From positions 665,501 to 729,500 of the forward strand of contig CANJKZ010000080.1 of assembly GCA_947471745.1 (NCBI GenBank): a DNA stretch of 64,000 nucleotides. The letters run 5' to 3'. Below the pieces are notes generated by a model that saw only the letters and a list, made by a program, of their open reading frames with translations, ran no database searches and was not told the origin of the DNA. How positions within the stretch are numbered: position 1 is the first letter of the stretch; each line of letters begins with the position of its first letter. Below are positions 1 to 11,000 of this stretch, one piece after another. The stretch is from Closterium sp. Naga37s-1 (lineage: Eukaryota; Streptophyta; Zygnematophyceae; Desmidiales; Closteriaceae). A program made the position numbers and the translations under genes.

Positions 1-2120
1 GTAAAGCAAATGGACATCGTAACGGCATTCCTTAACGGCATCCTTGAGGAGGAGATTTTTATGGCGCAGCCAGAGGGGTTTGATGATGGTAGTGGCAGAG
101 TATGGAAGCTGAAGAAGGCCCTCTATGGGCTGAAGCAGGCCCCTAGGCAATGGTACATGAAGCTGCGCGAAGTGTTGGAGGGGATCGGCTTCACTCCCTC
201 AACGGCCGATCACTCCTTGTTCATGCTTGGCGAGGGGGAGCAGAGGAGTTTCATGGTGGTTTATGTGGATGACATCCTCATTTTCTCACCCTCTTCTGAC
301 CTTGTGAAGGAGGTGATGCTGAAGCTTCAAGACAAGTTCAAGTGCAAGGCCCTTGGTGACGTGAGCTTCTACCTTGGGCTCCACATCGAACGAGATGTGG
401 AGAAGCGGTGCATGCGGGTGCATCAACGAAAGTACCTGGATGCATTGGCTGCCAACTTTGGGCAGAGTGAAGGCCATGTGGCTACACCCTTTCCCTCTGG
501 GTTCAAGTGTGTGAAGGGACCAGAGGAGGAGAGCGTTGGTGAAGAGGAGAGGCGCCGATTTCACTCGTTGGTGGGCAGCCTCATGTATGCGGCGGTAAAC
601 ACCCGACCGGACGTCGCGTTTGCTACCGGGCAGCTGGCTAGGGTTGTGCAATGCCCTAATGAGGAGCAGGTAGCAGCTGGAATGAGGGTGGCCAAGTATC
701 TTGGCCAAACACCGACCGTTGGGCTGCAATACTCGGCGGCGGCACAAAGGCGCCAAAAGGGCGCGGATGGTGTTGAACCCGGGCGTTTGTTCCTCACCGC
801 CTACTCGGATGCTTCATATGCATCAGAACCAGAGGACATGACAAGTGTGGGAGGCTTCATATGCTGTGTTGGTGGAGGCCCAACTGCTTGGGAGAGCAAG
901 AAGCAGGTTGACCAAGCTTTGAGCTCGGTGGAGTCCGAGTACATGGCACTCTTCCGTGCCGTACGGGAGATTGTGTGGCAGCGGCGTTTGTTGGCTGAAT
1001 TGGGGGAGGAGCAGCAAGGACCTACCCCACTGTACTGCGACAGCCAGGGTGCCATTGCTCTTGCTAAGAACCCTGTGTTGCATGGACTCACGAAGCACAT
1101 GAGGGTGAAGTGGCATTGGACGAGGAGCATGGTAGCCGCGGGTGAAGTTGAGTTGCGCTACGTGAAGACCACGGGGCAGCCGGCTGACATGATGACCAAG
1201 AGGCTGGTGGAGCAGCAGCATTGGAAGTGTTGCAAGCTGGCTGGGATGGCTCTGAACTGAGAGAGCAACATATCCTAAGGCCAACAATCCGAGGGGGAGT
1301 TTGTTGGTGCAACCCTACGGTTTGCACTCGGCTTGTTGTCCGTGTGCGTGAATGTGTGTGTGTATGGAATGGTATGAGGGCATGGGATAATATATATTTC
1401 ATGCTTATAATTGTGTGTGAATGTTGAGTCATGATGTCGAGTGTGTGTGTCGAGTCAATAGCGAGTTATCGCTAGACGCGTGTTACGCGGTCGTTTGTGT
1501 CTCGCGCGCGGTTTCTATTTTGTCGTGCGCGGTTTCTATTTTGTCCTGTGTCGAACGTTCGGCGTGTCGCAGGTGTGTGCAGCAGACCCATCAAGAACTC
1601 AAGGATGAGTTTGTGATGAAGAGCCCGAGCCTTGGTGTCAAGCCTCAAGTGATTTCGAAGCTTGCCAAAAGGGTACACCTCAAGATATTGAAGATAGTTA
1701 CATTACTTTGTGTAGTGTAACATTTCACTTGGTGTAGGCCCTAGTGAAGGGTAGTTTCGAGACCCTTCGTGGTTGGGGACAGTGTGGCACTGTTCCAAAT
1801 CACTGTACCTCGGCTCTTGGGGTTTGTAGGAGCTGGGAGTCATTCCCAACTCGTAACTCTTCCTATCTTGTGTTCTAAGACTATAGTGGCTGCCATAGTA
1901 CCGTTCGTTCAAACCGACGCTGTGTCGTCAATTCTTTATCAAATCGTGCAATCTAAATTGCTAATTGTAGACGACGTGAAGACGCTCCAGATCCAATTTG
2001 AATCAAGTCATTTGCAGCTGTGAGCAGAACGCTATCAACGTTTGAAGCCGCTGTGCAGAAATCCGTCTGTGCTCTCTATCTTTCGTTTTAGGCACATTCA
2101 AGCCTATTGTGACTATAACA
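1..2120 (+). mobile_element. Ty1/copia element, 3' part (cut by window edge)
   Basis: The right-hand end of a copia LTR retrotransposon. A frame open from the left edge to 1260 encodes the reverse transcriptase (KALYGLKQAPRQWY, then YVDDILIF at about residues 85-92 of the 416 seen). RNase H follows (YSDASYASEPEDMTSVGG, later SSVESEYMAL and LYCDSQGAIALAKN), and then the usual copia C-terminus (KTTGQPADMMTKRL). A purine-rich tract (GAGGGGGAG, 1291-1299) lies just before the LTR at 1302. Gag, protease and integrase would lie outside the window. What is visible looks whole and fairly young. Confidence 0.9.
1302..2120 (+). repeat. copia 3' LTR
   Basis: An 819 bp LTR that starts TGTTGGTGCA and ends GACTATAACA, giving the expected TG...CA ends with TGTT/AACA inverted termini. 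Both borders were set by comparison with the related solo LTR at 5311-6122, since the two match up to these points and diverge outside. It carries a 21 bp tandem duplication (about 1507-1548, core CGCGGTTTCTATTTTGTC) that the solo copy lacks. Confidence 0.9.
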
Positions 2121-2138
2121 CCACGCACTCCACAGTGA

Positions 2139-2975
2139 CCGTCTGGCCGTAAGAGGCGGGATGACAGCAGTCCTGAGGAGGATGGCGTACGCAATGCCAC
2201 CCCGGTTGCGCTGGACTCCTCGTTCGCTGCATTTGACACGCCAGCACGCATGCTGCAGAACTCGCTGCTGACGCACGGGACCATACCTCACTGGATGTTC
2301 ACACGCGGTAGACAGCTGCTCGGGGTGAATGTGCTGGCAGCTGAGGCGTGGGGAGATACGCGAGGGCATGAGGCGGTGAAGGCCGACCAAGAAGAGGACC
2401 TAGTGTCAGACACAGTGGAGGAAGATGATGACGAGGATACGTGTGCCACCAAATACACCGGAGTCAAGATGGAGAAAGCCTCCGGCAAGTACGGCGTGAA
2501 GATCCTGATCAAGGAAGCTGGGAAGCGTAAGCAACAGCGTCTGGGAGCATACACCTCTATCGACGAGGCGGCGTACGCGTACGTGCTGAGGCCACGAGAC
2601 AAGATACCCAACACGGTAACCCTGACAGCAGCAGAGAAGGCGCTGCTGCGTGGATGCACCAAGGACGATCTGCAGATCCTTGTGGAAGCGCGGAAGTGCT
2701 GGAGGTGGAGGAGCTGGCGGGAAGCGCTGGAGAGCATCAGTAGCAAGCTGAAAAGTGGGAGGAAGCGGGGGGGTGCAAGAGGTACATCAAAGAGGCAGAG
2801 GGTGGTGGACAGCAACAACATGGCGGCGAACGAACCAGAGGACACTGGCAATGCTGATAGTGGGGGAACGGCCCCCGTGCTCAACGACAACGCTGTTTGT
2901 GCAAGGAATAACGACCAGGACGAGCATGGGGACGAAACTGATGCACATGTGAAGACGTCTGCCTCTGCTGCGTAG
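2139..2975 (+). CDS. AP2/ERF-like domain protein (5' end missing)
   Basis: The frame is open from 2139, just after an in-frame TGA and only 18 bp from the copia LTR end, to the TAG at 2973-2975. The first ATG is at 2250, giving 241 residues. An AP2-like DNA-binding domain lies at about residues 69-121 counted from that ATG. It shows YTGV, SGKYGVKI, RLGAYTSIDEAAYAYV, that is YxGV, GKxxxxI, LGxxxxxxEAAxAY of the family. Upstream of the domain is an acidic stretch, and downstream are basic NLS-like runs (GRKRGGARGTSKRQRVV). The frame upstream of 2250 also reads like protein (KRRDDSSPEEDG), and CACAG at 2131-2135 could be a splice acceptor. The true N-terminus was therefore probably on exons now separated by the copia insertion. 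A nuclear, DNA-binding role is inferred. The AP2 match is divergent. Confidence 0.55.
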   Translation, partial: PSGRKRRDDSSPEEDGVRNATPVALDSSFAAFDTPARMLQNSLLTHGTIPHWMFTRGRQLLGVNVLAAEAWGDTRGHEAVKADQEEDLVSDTVEEDDDEDTCATKYTGVKMEKASGKYGVKILIKEAGKRKQQRLGAYTSIDEAAYAYVLRPRDKIPNTVTLTAAEKALLRGCTKDDLQILVEARKCWRWRSWREALESISSKLKSGRKRGGARGTSKRQRVVDSNNMAANEPEDTGNADSGGTAPVLNDNAVCARNNDQDEHGDETDAHVKTSASAA

Positions 2976-3470
2976 GGGATGTAGTGACATAGAACATTTG
3001 AGAGAAGTCGGTTCAATGAGTTGTAGGTGTGCATTGTACGTCGAGGTGTTTAGTGCTCAATCTGGCTTGATTGTACGCATGTATACATAAATGGGATGAA
3101 GCGAGCATAAGTAGTGTGGCCGCGGTGTATGGTGAGTAAGTTGGAGTTTGGTGCAATTTTGAGTGCTGTAATAAGCCAGCCATGTGTACATAACAATATA
3201 CTGCGTACCCGGATGTGAGATAGGAAGGCTACACTAACGAGTTACATGGAAACGGTTTGGTCTGGGATGTACGCAATGTGTGGTTCATGTGTGCAAACAT
3301 GTCCAATGATGAGGATGACGTGGGGTTCAGTTATTTGTCGGTTCAGATTGCGGGGATCCGAATGTCCACGATGACGTATTCCCTACCTAACTTACCGACC
3401 AATCGGGTGTGGTGGGTGATGTGCAGTTGGGCGGAGAACTGGATGTAGAAATATAGTACCCTGCGTCATT
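2976..3470. other. intergenic, no gene seen
   Basis: AT-richer sequence downstream of the AP2-like ORF. It probably holds that gene's 3' UTR. No further coding or structured element was recognised. Confidence 0.4.
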
Positions 3471-4700
3471 ATGCCAGGCATCACACTGGATACTTTCGTG
3501 GCGAGAATGGATACCTCGCTTGCTTCCGAGGATACAAGGGCGGGAGGGCGCTCCCGTCTCAATGCCTCCGGCGTACCTGCGAGCGTCGTATCAACTGACG
3601 ATGCCACGAGGACGATTGTCTAACGGCAAGCGAGGGGCGACCTTGCCTAAGCGTTTGAGCATTGCCAAGAAGGGAAAGGAGGTTGTGCAGCTGGAGGAAG
3701 GTATGCAAAAAGCTCGTGGATGGTTGATGCCGTTTTTTGCTGTCGTCGTTTCTTGTGGCTAAACTTTCAATTTCGTGCTGGTATGCCATATGCTGACATG
3801 TGATTTCAGGCATTTCTGGTTCCGGTTCAACCTCCCAGATGGCACGCGTGCCGAGACTGCAGATTCGTCTCAGTGAAGTAATGAGGATGACGAGGCAGAC
3901 TCCGACACATCGGCCTCAGGCTCACCCGAAGAATCTGGCGGCCGGGCTACGGGGGGGAAGACGGGCGACGATGGGTGTGCAAGAACCGCTTCGCCCAATC
4001 ATGATATTCGCGACAATCGCGAAGAGAGAAACCCGGGTGTGCTTCGAGGTGACGGTCGCGCGCATGTGGATGGACATGATGTACGCAATGGCGGGGCTCC
4101 ATTGGACACCAACGACGAGGATGTGCGCATCTCGAGCAGGGTGCTCGGGCAACTTATCCAGGCTCAGGACAAGAGCGCCAAAGAGAACGCGAGGTTGGAG
4201 GCGCTATTCTTGAATGCAATGTCTCGGCCCTCCGGTGGCTCTCGAAAGCGTAAGGCTCAAAAGCAGAGAGACCCTGGACAGGGGTGTATGAACCCCAAGC
4301 GGCAGCGTGTCGAGACTTGGAGCGGCGGGTCTGATGATGACGGTGAAGACGACGAGGAAGACACGCATGGATCTGGTGGCCGTCATATGCGGACCGCAAA
4401 GTCTCCTATTCTGAAACGCGCGTTGGAGCATCTGCCGACAGGCAAGGCGTGGAAGGTGAGCGGGCATGCTTCCGTCGGGGTCCATACTTACTTTCCCTTC
4501 AGGGCTTGGCACTATGTGACCGATGTTTGTCGGTATACGTACACTGGTGTTGTTCATTGTGAATACCATATTTGCGCAGAGGGTCTGCGAGGTCGCCAGA
4601 GTTCACATGTTTCTCAACAGGCCGACGTCGACAATGACGTTCTACCCGAGCAGCGACGATAAGACACACGGCGTGTGTGCGGTGCTGGACCGGTTGCCTC
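3471..4700 (+). pseudogene. eroded multi-exon gene for an acidic, NLS-rich protein
   Basis: A first coding stretch starts at ATG 3471 (MPGITLDTFVARMDTS) and continues after a shift into KRGATLPKRLSIAKKGKEV. It ends at a good donor (GTATGC, 3701), with an acceptor TTTCAG at 3808-3809. The second exon, to 4455, codes for an acidic Ser/Asp/Glu-rich segment, a likely helical stretch (SSRVLGQLIQAQDKSAKENA), basic NLS-like runs (SRKRKAQKQR, NPKRQRVE) and another acidic block (GGSDDDGEDDEEDTH). GTGAG at 4456 with TTCAG at 4502, and GTATAC at 4531 with GCGCAG near 4578, look like two very short introns. At least one shift near 3618 and a TGA at 3874 interrupt the best reading. I do not recognise the family; a nuclear role is inferred from composition only. 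Confidence 0.4.
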
Positions 4701-5310
4701 ATAGCTTCGCTTGTTTGGCTTTGGCGGCTGACAAGTCGCGACGTGCGGATCTCCATAGCCAGTGCACACGGGGAGGTTGGCAACACCGTGACAGAAAAGT
4801 GAAGACACATGCGGACATGACACTAGTGAGGCTCTCACCAAACATGCGTCTTCTCTCACCAACATGCATCACCCTCTCACAATACATCACCCTCTCAACA
4901 ACATGCACCGCCCGCTCAACAGTCTGACATGCCGCACTCATGGAGCTGTTGAGCACGCTTCCAAATGCAGTCCATGATCTCCTGATTGGTTGGCTCTTTG
5001 CCTTTGATCAAGCCAAAAAGGTACGTCTTGGGCTGTGTGCAATCTTTACTCTTCACATCATCGCACTTAGTCACGCCTGCAAAAGGGCGAGCAAGGAGAG
5101 TTGAAGAGGGGCGGCAGCAAGAAGGGCGACAGCAAGGAGAGTCAGTCTGAGTGGACTTCTCATTCGGGGTATGGGGCCGCTTGGAATTGAGATTGAGCTA
5201 CATGTAGAGGGGCGGCAACGGACGGCCATGATTTACCTCCATACTTGAGCTGTTTAAAGGCCTCCTCTAGTCCCTTACAGTTGGTAATACTTTTTAACAG
5301 TGTTAGACAC
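4701..5310. other. no gene; short degenerate repeats
   Basis: About 4830-4925 is a run of imperfect repeats of roughly 18-20 bp built on CTCTCACCAACATGCATCAC-like words. Nothing else was recognised up to the solo LTR. Confidence 0.4.
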
Positions 5311-6122
5311 TGTTATAGACACAGTAGGCTTCAATGTGCCTAAAACGAAAGATAGAGTGCATAGTCGGATTTCTGCACTGCGGCTTTAAACGTTCATAGC
5401 GTTCTGGTCACAGCTTTATATGACCTGATTCAACTTGGATCTGGAGCGTCTTAACGTTGCCTACAATAGGCAATTTAGATCGCACGATTTCACCAAGTAT
5501 TGACGACACAGCGTTGGTTTGAACGAACGGCACTATGGCAGCCACTATAGTCTTAGAACACAAGATCGGAAGAGTTAGGAAGAGTTACGAGTTGGGAATG
5601 ACTCTCAGCTCCTACAAACCCCAAGAGCCGAGGTACAGTGATGTGGAACAGTGCCACACTGACCCCAACCACGAAGGGTCTCGAAACTACCCTTCGCAAG
5701 GGGCTACACCAAGTGAAATGTTACACTACACAAAGTAATGTAACTATCTTCAACATCTTGAAGTGTACCCTTTTGGCGAACTTCGAAATCACCTGAGGCT
5801 TGACACCAAGGCTCGGGTTCTTCATCACAAACTCATCCTTGAGTTCTTGATGGGTCTGCTGCACACACCTGCGACACGCCGAACGTTCGACACAAGACAA
5901 AATAGAAACCGCGCACGAGACACAAACGACAGCGTAACACGCGACTAGCGATAACTCGCTATTGACTCGACACACACATTCGACATCATGACTCAACATT
6001 CACACGCCACTATAAGCATGAAATATATATATTTTATCCCATGCCCTCATACCATTCCACGCACACACGCATGCTCGCACACGGACGACAAGCCGAGTGC
6101 AAACCGTAGGGTTGCACCAACA
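5311..6122 (-). mobile_element. solo LTR, Ty1/copia (same family as the LTR at 1302)
   Basis: On the minus strand this 812 bp block starts TGTTGGTGCAACCC and ends TATAACA, matching the LTR at 1302-2120 over its length (about 90% or more by eye). No internal copia sequence adjoins it. The flanks read GACAC (5306-5310) and GAGAC (6123-6127), a plausible 5 bp target duplication with one difference. It fits LTR-LTR recombination that left one LTR. Confidence 0.85.
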
Positions 6123-6549
6123 GAGACTGAGGACGGAGTCTAGGAAGCTTAGAGGCCGAAATATCACAAAATCGTTGGTCTAAACTTCTGGACAGAAAAG
6201 TTCGTAACTTTCTTGTTCGTGCTCCGATTGAAGCGATACTTGGTTCGTCGGAAAGCTCTTGAGCAAAGGAGTCACTTCAGATATCTGCTCAAGCCAAATA
6301 ACATTTACACACACACTCAGAAAAACCAAACCACATCAAACACAAATTCTTGCACACGCTCACACCACGCATGCAATGCACGAACATGTGATGGGAGGCA
6401 GACAGACGTGAATGCAAGTGATAGCATCACATAACAAACAGTGACAATGCGCCCGGCATTCTAGTGTGGGCAGCACGGAATGACGAGCTTCTCATATACA
6501 GTAACAGCAGAAAAGGACAGAACGAAAGAGAGAAAGAAAACAACGAGTA
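6123..6549. other. no gene recognised
   Basis: AT-rich, with CA-rich patches (6300-6380). No coding or structural feature could be supported. Confidence 0.4.
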
Positions 6550-7273
6550 CTAACCGCAAGGGTTGAAAGTATTTAGTATTTGCGTGGGCTTGGCATGATT
6601 ATTCTTACCATCAGCCGCGAACTTAATTTTCGGACGCCCAAAAAAACGGAGTGTGCGGCGGCTCTGCGCGTCGTCCCCCGAGCTGCGCTGAGCAACAATC
6701 GGTGCGCTCTCCGCCGTGATGACGCCGCCGACGGTGTCTACTACTCCCCACGCACCTGCCGCCACGCCATGCCGACACGTAGATTCGCGGAGGGAACGAG
6801 GGGACCGGGGGAAAGGAATGAGGGGAGGCAAAGGGAGGGAAGGAGTGTCAGGCGCTTCGACTAAAAAACAGACTCAAAATTCGGCTCAAAAACAGACTCA
6901 AAACTCGACTCAAAACAAGTGAGGGAGCAAAAAAGTGTGCAGGTACGACGCGAGTGAGATTAATTGTTGTTTCAGGAATCCTACTAGAGCCAAGCATTGA
7001 GGACGTGCTCAGTTCCTCGAGATGCGCGTCACCATCGCACGTGTCTGCGACTTACCATCGCACGGATATGCGCATTACCATAACATGGAGCCAACCTCTC
7101 GAGATGCACGTTATTATCGCACGAAAATTATTGGCACGGGTCTGCGACTTACCGTCAACAGTCATCCCATTGCCATGAAGGAGGTCAGATCGAGCAGAAG
7201 CAGTAGAAGCGAATGATGCGAACGTGATGGTGAAGGCAAGCAGGAGAAGGAAAGCAGTAAGCAGACGCGCCAT
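6550..7273 (-). CDS. predicted secreted protein, two exons
   Basis: Exon 1 is 7273-7153. It starts at ATG (7273-7271) with a clear signal peptide: MARLL, a hydrophobic core TAFLLLLAFTITF, then a small-residue region ending in ASA as a likely cleavage site. It ends at a strong donor (G|GTAAGT, 7152). A T-rich acceptor (GTTTTTTAG, 6861-6862) opens exon 2 at 6860. The phase-1 junction keeps the frame open through a Pro-rich stretch, a Gly/Val/Ala stretch (GAWGVVDTVGGVITAE) and a basic segment (RFFGRPKIKFAADG) to TAG at 6550. The product is about 143 residues. A second good donor (G|GTAAGA) after AADG leaves open that exon 2 is shorter and further exons existed. I do not recognise the family. Splicing is inferred. 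Confidence 0.45.
7020..7162. repeat. intronic direct repeat duplicating a 5' splice site
   Basis: Two diverged copies (about 7020-7078 and 7110-7162) share CTGCGACTTACC and a CTCGAGATGCRCG word. On the minus strand each includes a GGTAAGTCGCAG donor. The copy at 7151 is the donor proposed for the secreted-protein exon. Confidence 0.5.
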
Positions 7274-7473
7274 GATCAATACTAGTAGCTACTAAAGAGG
7301 ATGCATGTTGGAAGCTAGTGAATGAGCTCGGAAATGTGGGAATGGTGTCGGAAGGAAAAAGGTGTGGGCATTTGTATGGTGTGAAATGGGCGCATCATGG
7401 TGAATATGCGGGGGCTGTAGCGCAGTTGCTCACGCTCAGCGCTGTCACTATCGCGAACCGCGATCCTCAGCGA

Positions 7474-7646
7474 ATCACAATCGAGAAGCTCAGTGAGACG
7501 ATTCACATCAAGCTTTTTTTCTTCTATCCGGGCGATGACGGTACTAGGACACAGCAAGCTTTTTTTCTAATCACAATCGAGAAGCTCAGTGAGACTACGG
7601 ATATAAGTGTCCTAGTACTGTCATCTTATACATTAGAAAAAAAGCT
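7474..7646. repeat. MITE-like inverted repeat with flanking direct repeats
   Basis: Arms at 7511-7552 and 7607-7646 pair imperfectly. The left arm reads AGCTTTTTTTCT...GATGACGGTACTAGGACAC, and the right arm is its near complement. A 26 bp direct repeat (core ATCACAATCGAGAAGCTCAG) occurs at 7474-7499 and 7571-7595. There is no coding capacity. The right end abuts the copia LTR at 7646. It is probably a small non-autonomous DNA element; its family is unknown. Confidence 0.45.
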
Positions 7647-8034
7647 GTTAGAATCTAGCAGCAGGAATGGATGAACTATGAAAGAGTTAGGTACAAGTAT
7701 GAAACCCTAAAAGGGGCTCTACCCCATGTTGGCTACCCCACTACAGCCTACACATATATAACATGCATATACTTTCCACACCCCCATAGGCAAAGTGGGG
7801 GAGAGCAAGGGGTCACAAGACCAGTCAAGAGAAGCAAAGCAAGCTCAGGGTGGATCACAACGTCACCACACACACTGAGCATAAGCAAAGGGCCACAAGG
7901 CCAGTTCACATGCAGAGGTATATATGCAACAACAACAGCACAGTGATCTCTACCTAGCAGAGCAAGCATGCGGGTATATATATAGATCACGGAAAACCAA
8001 AGTCTACAGCAAGTGAGGAAACGTGGGCCTAACA
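7646..8034 (-). repeat. copia LTR
   Basis: 389 bp bounded by TGTTAG...CTAACA, a perfect 6 bp inverted terminus. A roughly 80 bp core (GTACAAG...CTACCCCACTACAGCCTACA on the plus strand) is shared with the shorter LTR at 30364-30488, which ties the two copia elements together. Confidence 0.75.
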
Positions 8035-11000
8035 AAGTACAAAAACGCTGATGATCACCAGATGGAAGTGCCTTGGTGAATATATCAGCAGTGTTGGCCC
8101 GAGTGGCCACGTGAGCAATACGAATCTGACCACGCTGCTGCAACTCTCGAGCAAGGAAGTAACGCAGAGCGATGTGCTTCACAACTGGAGCTGAGAATAG
8201 AGGACGTGCGTGTAGACCGCCAAGAAACTGAGCCAGAGCCAAGGCTGAAGGTGTAACCCTGTGACGACCGCTGCGTAGCCAGGTCGTCAACCCAAGAAGC
8301 GTCCGAGTGCCCAGTGAGGACAACGTCGCCCCGTCCTCCAAGCACGAGCCCCATGCCCGATGTACTGCACAAGTAGCGCAGTACCCTCTTAGCGGCATCC
8401 ATGTGCACCTTTCGGTGCCGACCAGGAGCCACGTAGCGAGCCAGAAGGCCAAGAGGGTGCGCAAGGTCAGGACGAGTGCAGGGCATCAGGTACATGAGGC
8501 AGCCCACTAGCTCTGGGTAAGGACCACTCGGCTCTACGGACTCGTCCGAAGGTGGAGCTGAGAGCGAGTGACCTGTAGCCAGAAGAGTGGCCTGTGCCGA
8601 GGACCAGATGAAGCTGAAGCGCTGAAGGACCTGCTGCACCATGTGTGACTGAGTCAGTGTGATGGAGCGGCGTGCTCTGTCCCGGGTGATCTGCAAGCCA
8701 AGGTAACTGCGCAGCTCACCCATATCTGTGCACGTGTGTCTCTTCTGCAGCTCCGACTTCACCAGGGCGAGAGCCTCAGTGTCAGCAGTGGCAAAGACCA
8801 AGTCGTCGACGTACACGAGGATCTAGAACAGCGGCAGCGAAGTGTCGGTGCGCAGAAACAGCGACGGGTCAGCAATCGACGGAGCAAACCCAAGAGCAGC
8901 AAGAGTCGTCCTCAGTGTGTCGTGCCACTCACGTGGCGCCTGGCGGAGACCGTAGACCAGCCGCCGGAGGCTCCACTGGGTACCAGGAGGGAACGACCCA
9001 GTGAAGCCAGGAGGGCGGCGCAGCCACATCTCCTTGTGCAGCCTGCCCTGTAAAAAAACTGTGCTGAAGTCAAGAGAGTGAAGCTCGTAGTCACGCTGAG
9101 CGGCAACGTGCATCAGCACCCGAAGAGTGGTCATCTTCGGGGTGGGGGAGAAGGTCTGGAAGAAGTCAACTCCCTCTCGCTGACTGAAACCTCGAGCAAC
9201 GTAACGAGCCTTGAAGACAGGCGGAGAACCTGGCGGCCGCTTCACCCTGAAAATCCACATGCCACTGACGATGTTCGCCCCAGGAGGGGGAACCTCATCG
9301 ACATAGGTGCCTGTCGACTTCCAGGATGCCATCTCTGCGTCCATGGCTGTCTGCCACTGAGAAGAGTACTCACCCGCGATCGCCTCAGCGTAAGAGCGCG
9401 GGGTCGGGATGTCTGGAGCATCCGGATCTCCCTCAGGGGCAAGCAGCATGGACACGAGATGAGGCGCATCGGCTGCAAGACACTCAAGGTCCTCCTGCCT
9501 GTCCTCAAGAACGTTTGTGCCAAGAGCACACTCACCCCCGACGAACGTAGGACAGACAGACTCAGACTCAGCAACAAGACTAGCGGCGTAGTCTAGACGA
9601 CAGGCAGCAGCAAAGTCAACAAGCTCAACGACTAAGGTAGACGCAGCAGCAGAATCAAACGAGGGGTCAGTGACAACTGTGGCTAGCAGACGCGTGACAG
9701 TAGGGTGAGCAGCACGGGCGCGGTCACACGCAGGCTCAGGAACGGTAGGCAGAGAAGACGCAGAAGGAGACGGCAGAGGAACACGCTGTGGAGGAGAGAA
9801 ATGACGACGGACTACGAGGTGGGTGCCGGGGACAGCCGGTTGACGCGGACGAGGAACACTACGACCGGAACGACCAGAACGGACAGGCGAGACAGGACGC
9901 GACGCAGGCTCACGACGCTCAGTAAGACCCCCTGTCTGCTCAGTGTAAGGAGAAGGAGCAGGCAGCGGTGAGCCAGGCTGTAACGGAAGACCAGTAGACG
10001 AAGGGAGACTAAGAACCTGGCGAAGCACAGAGTCAGGCGGTGGCTGAGACGACGGAGACGGTGGAGCAAAGAACAGGCGCGGCTGTGCAGTGCCACCAGC
10101 ACCAGCAGCTCCAGTACCCCCAGCAGCTCCAGCACCTCCAGCAACTCCAGAACCCTCAGCGCCAGCTCCTCCAGGACCAGCTCCACCAGCAGCAGCACCC
10201 CCAGAACCGGCACCTCCAGTCCCAGGGTCTCCAGCCTCAGTGTCTCCAGCAGCAGCACCCCCAGACCCAGGGTCTCCAGCAGTAGCACCCTCAGGCTCAG
10301 CACCTCCAGCCCCAGCGGCTCCAGTACCTCCAGTACGAGCACCTCCGGGGCCAGCACCACTCCCAGCTCAAGTGACGTCAGCAGAAGTACCTCCAGCAGC
10401 AGAGCCCCGAGCTCCAGAAGCGCGACCCTGACGGCGACCGTACCAGTCGTGCAGCTGCTGTGAGGTGAGAGGCACACGCGGACGAAGGCGGCTACTCCAA
10501 GGAGACCGCACAACAGTAGACTCAGAACCCTCAGTGCTAGCACCTCCAACAACTCCAGAACCTCCAGCGCCAGCACCCGCAGCAGCTCCAGAACCTCCAG
10601 CTCCAGCGCCACCAGCAGTAGCACCCCCAGAACCGGCACCTCCAAATCCACGGCCTCCAGTAGAAACAACTCCAGTAGCAGAGACACCAGCTCCAGCTCC
10701 TCCCGCAGCAGGGCCCCTATCTCCAGCAGCTCGACCCTGACGGCTAACGTACCACTCACGCAGCTGCTGTGGGGAGAGAGGGAGACGACGACGAGAGTGT
10801 AGCAGCGAGGCACCAGCGGAGCGACTACGCAGACGGCCGCTCCAGGGAGACTGCTCACCAGACGCCTCAGCGCCCCCAGGTGCAGCACCACCAGACTCAG
10901 TACCCCCAGGCTCAGCACCCCCAGACTCCTCACGCCCAGGCACAGCACCCCCAGAAGCAGCACCCCGAGCAGGACCACCCTCAGCAGGACCTGAGTCACC

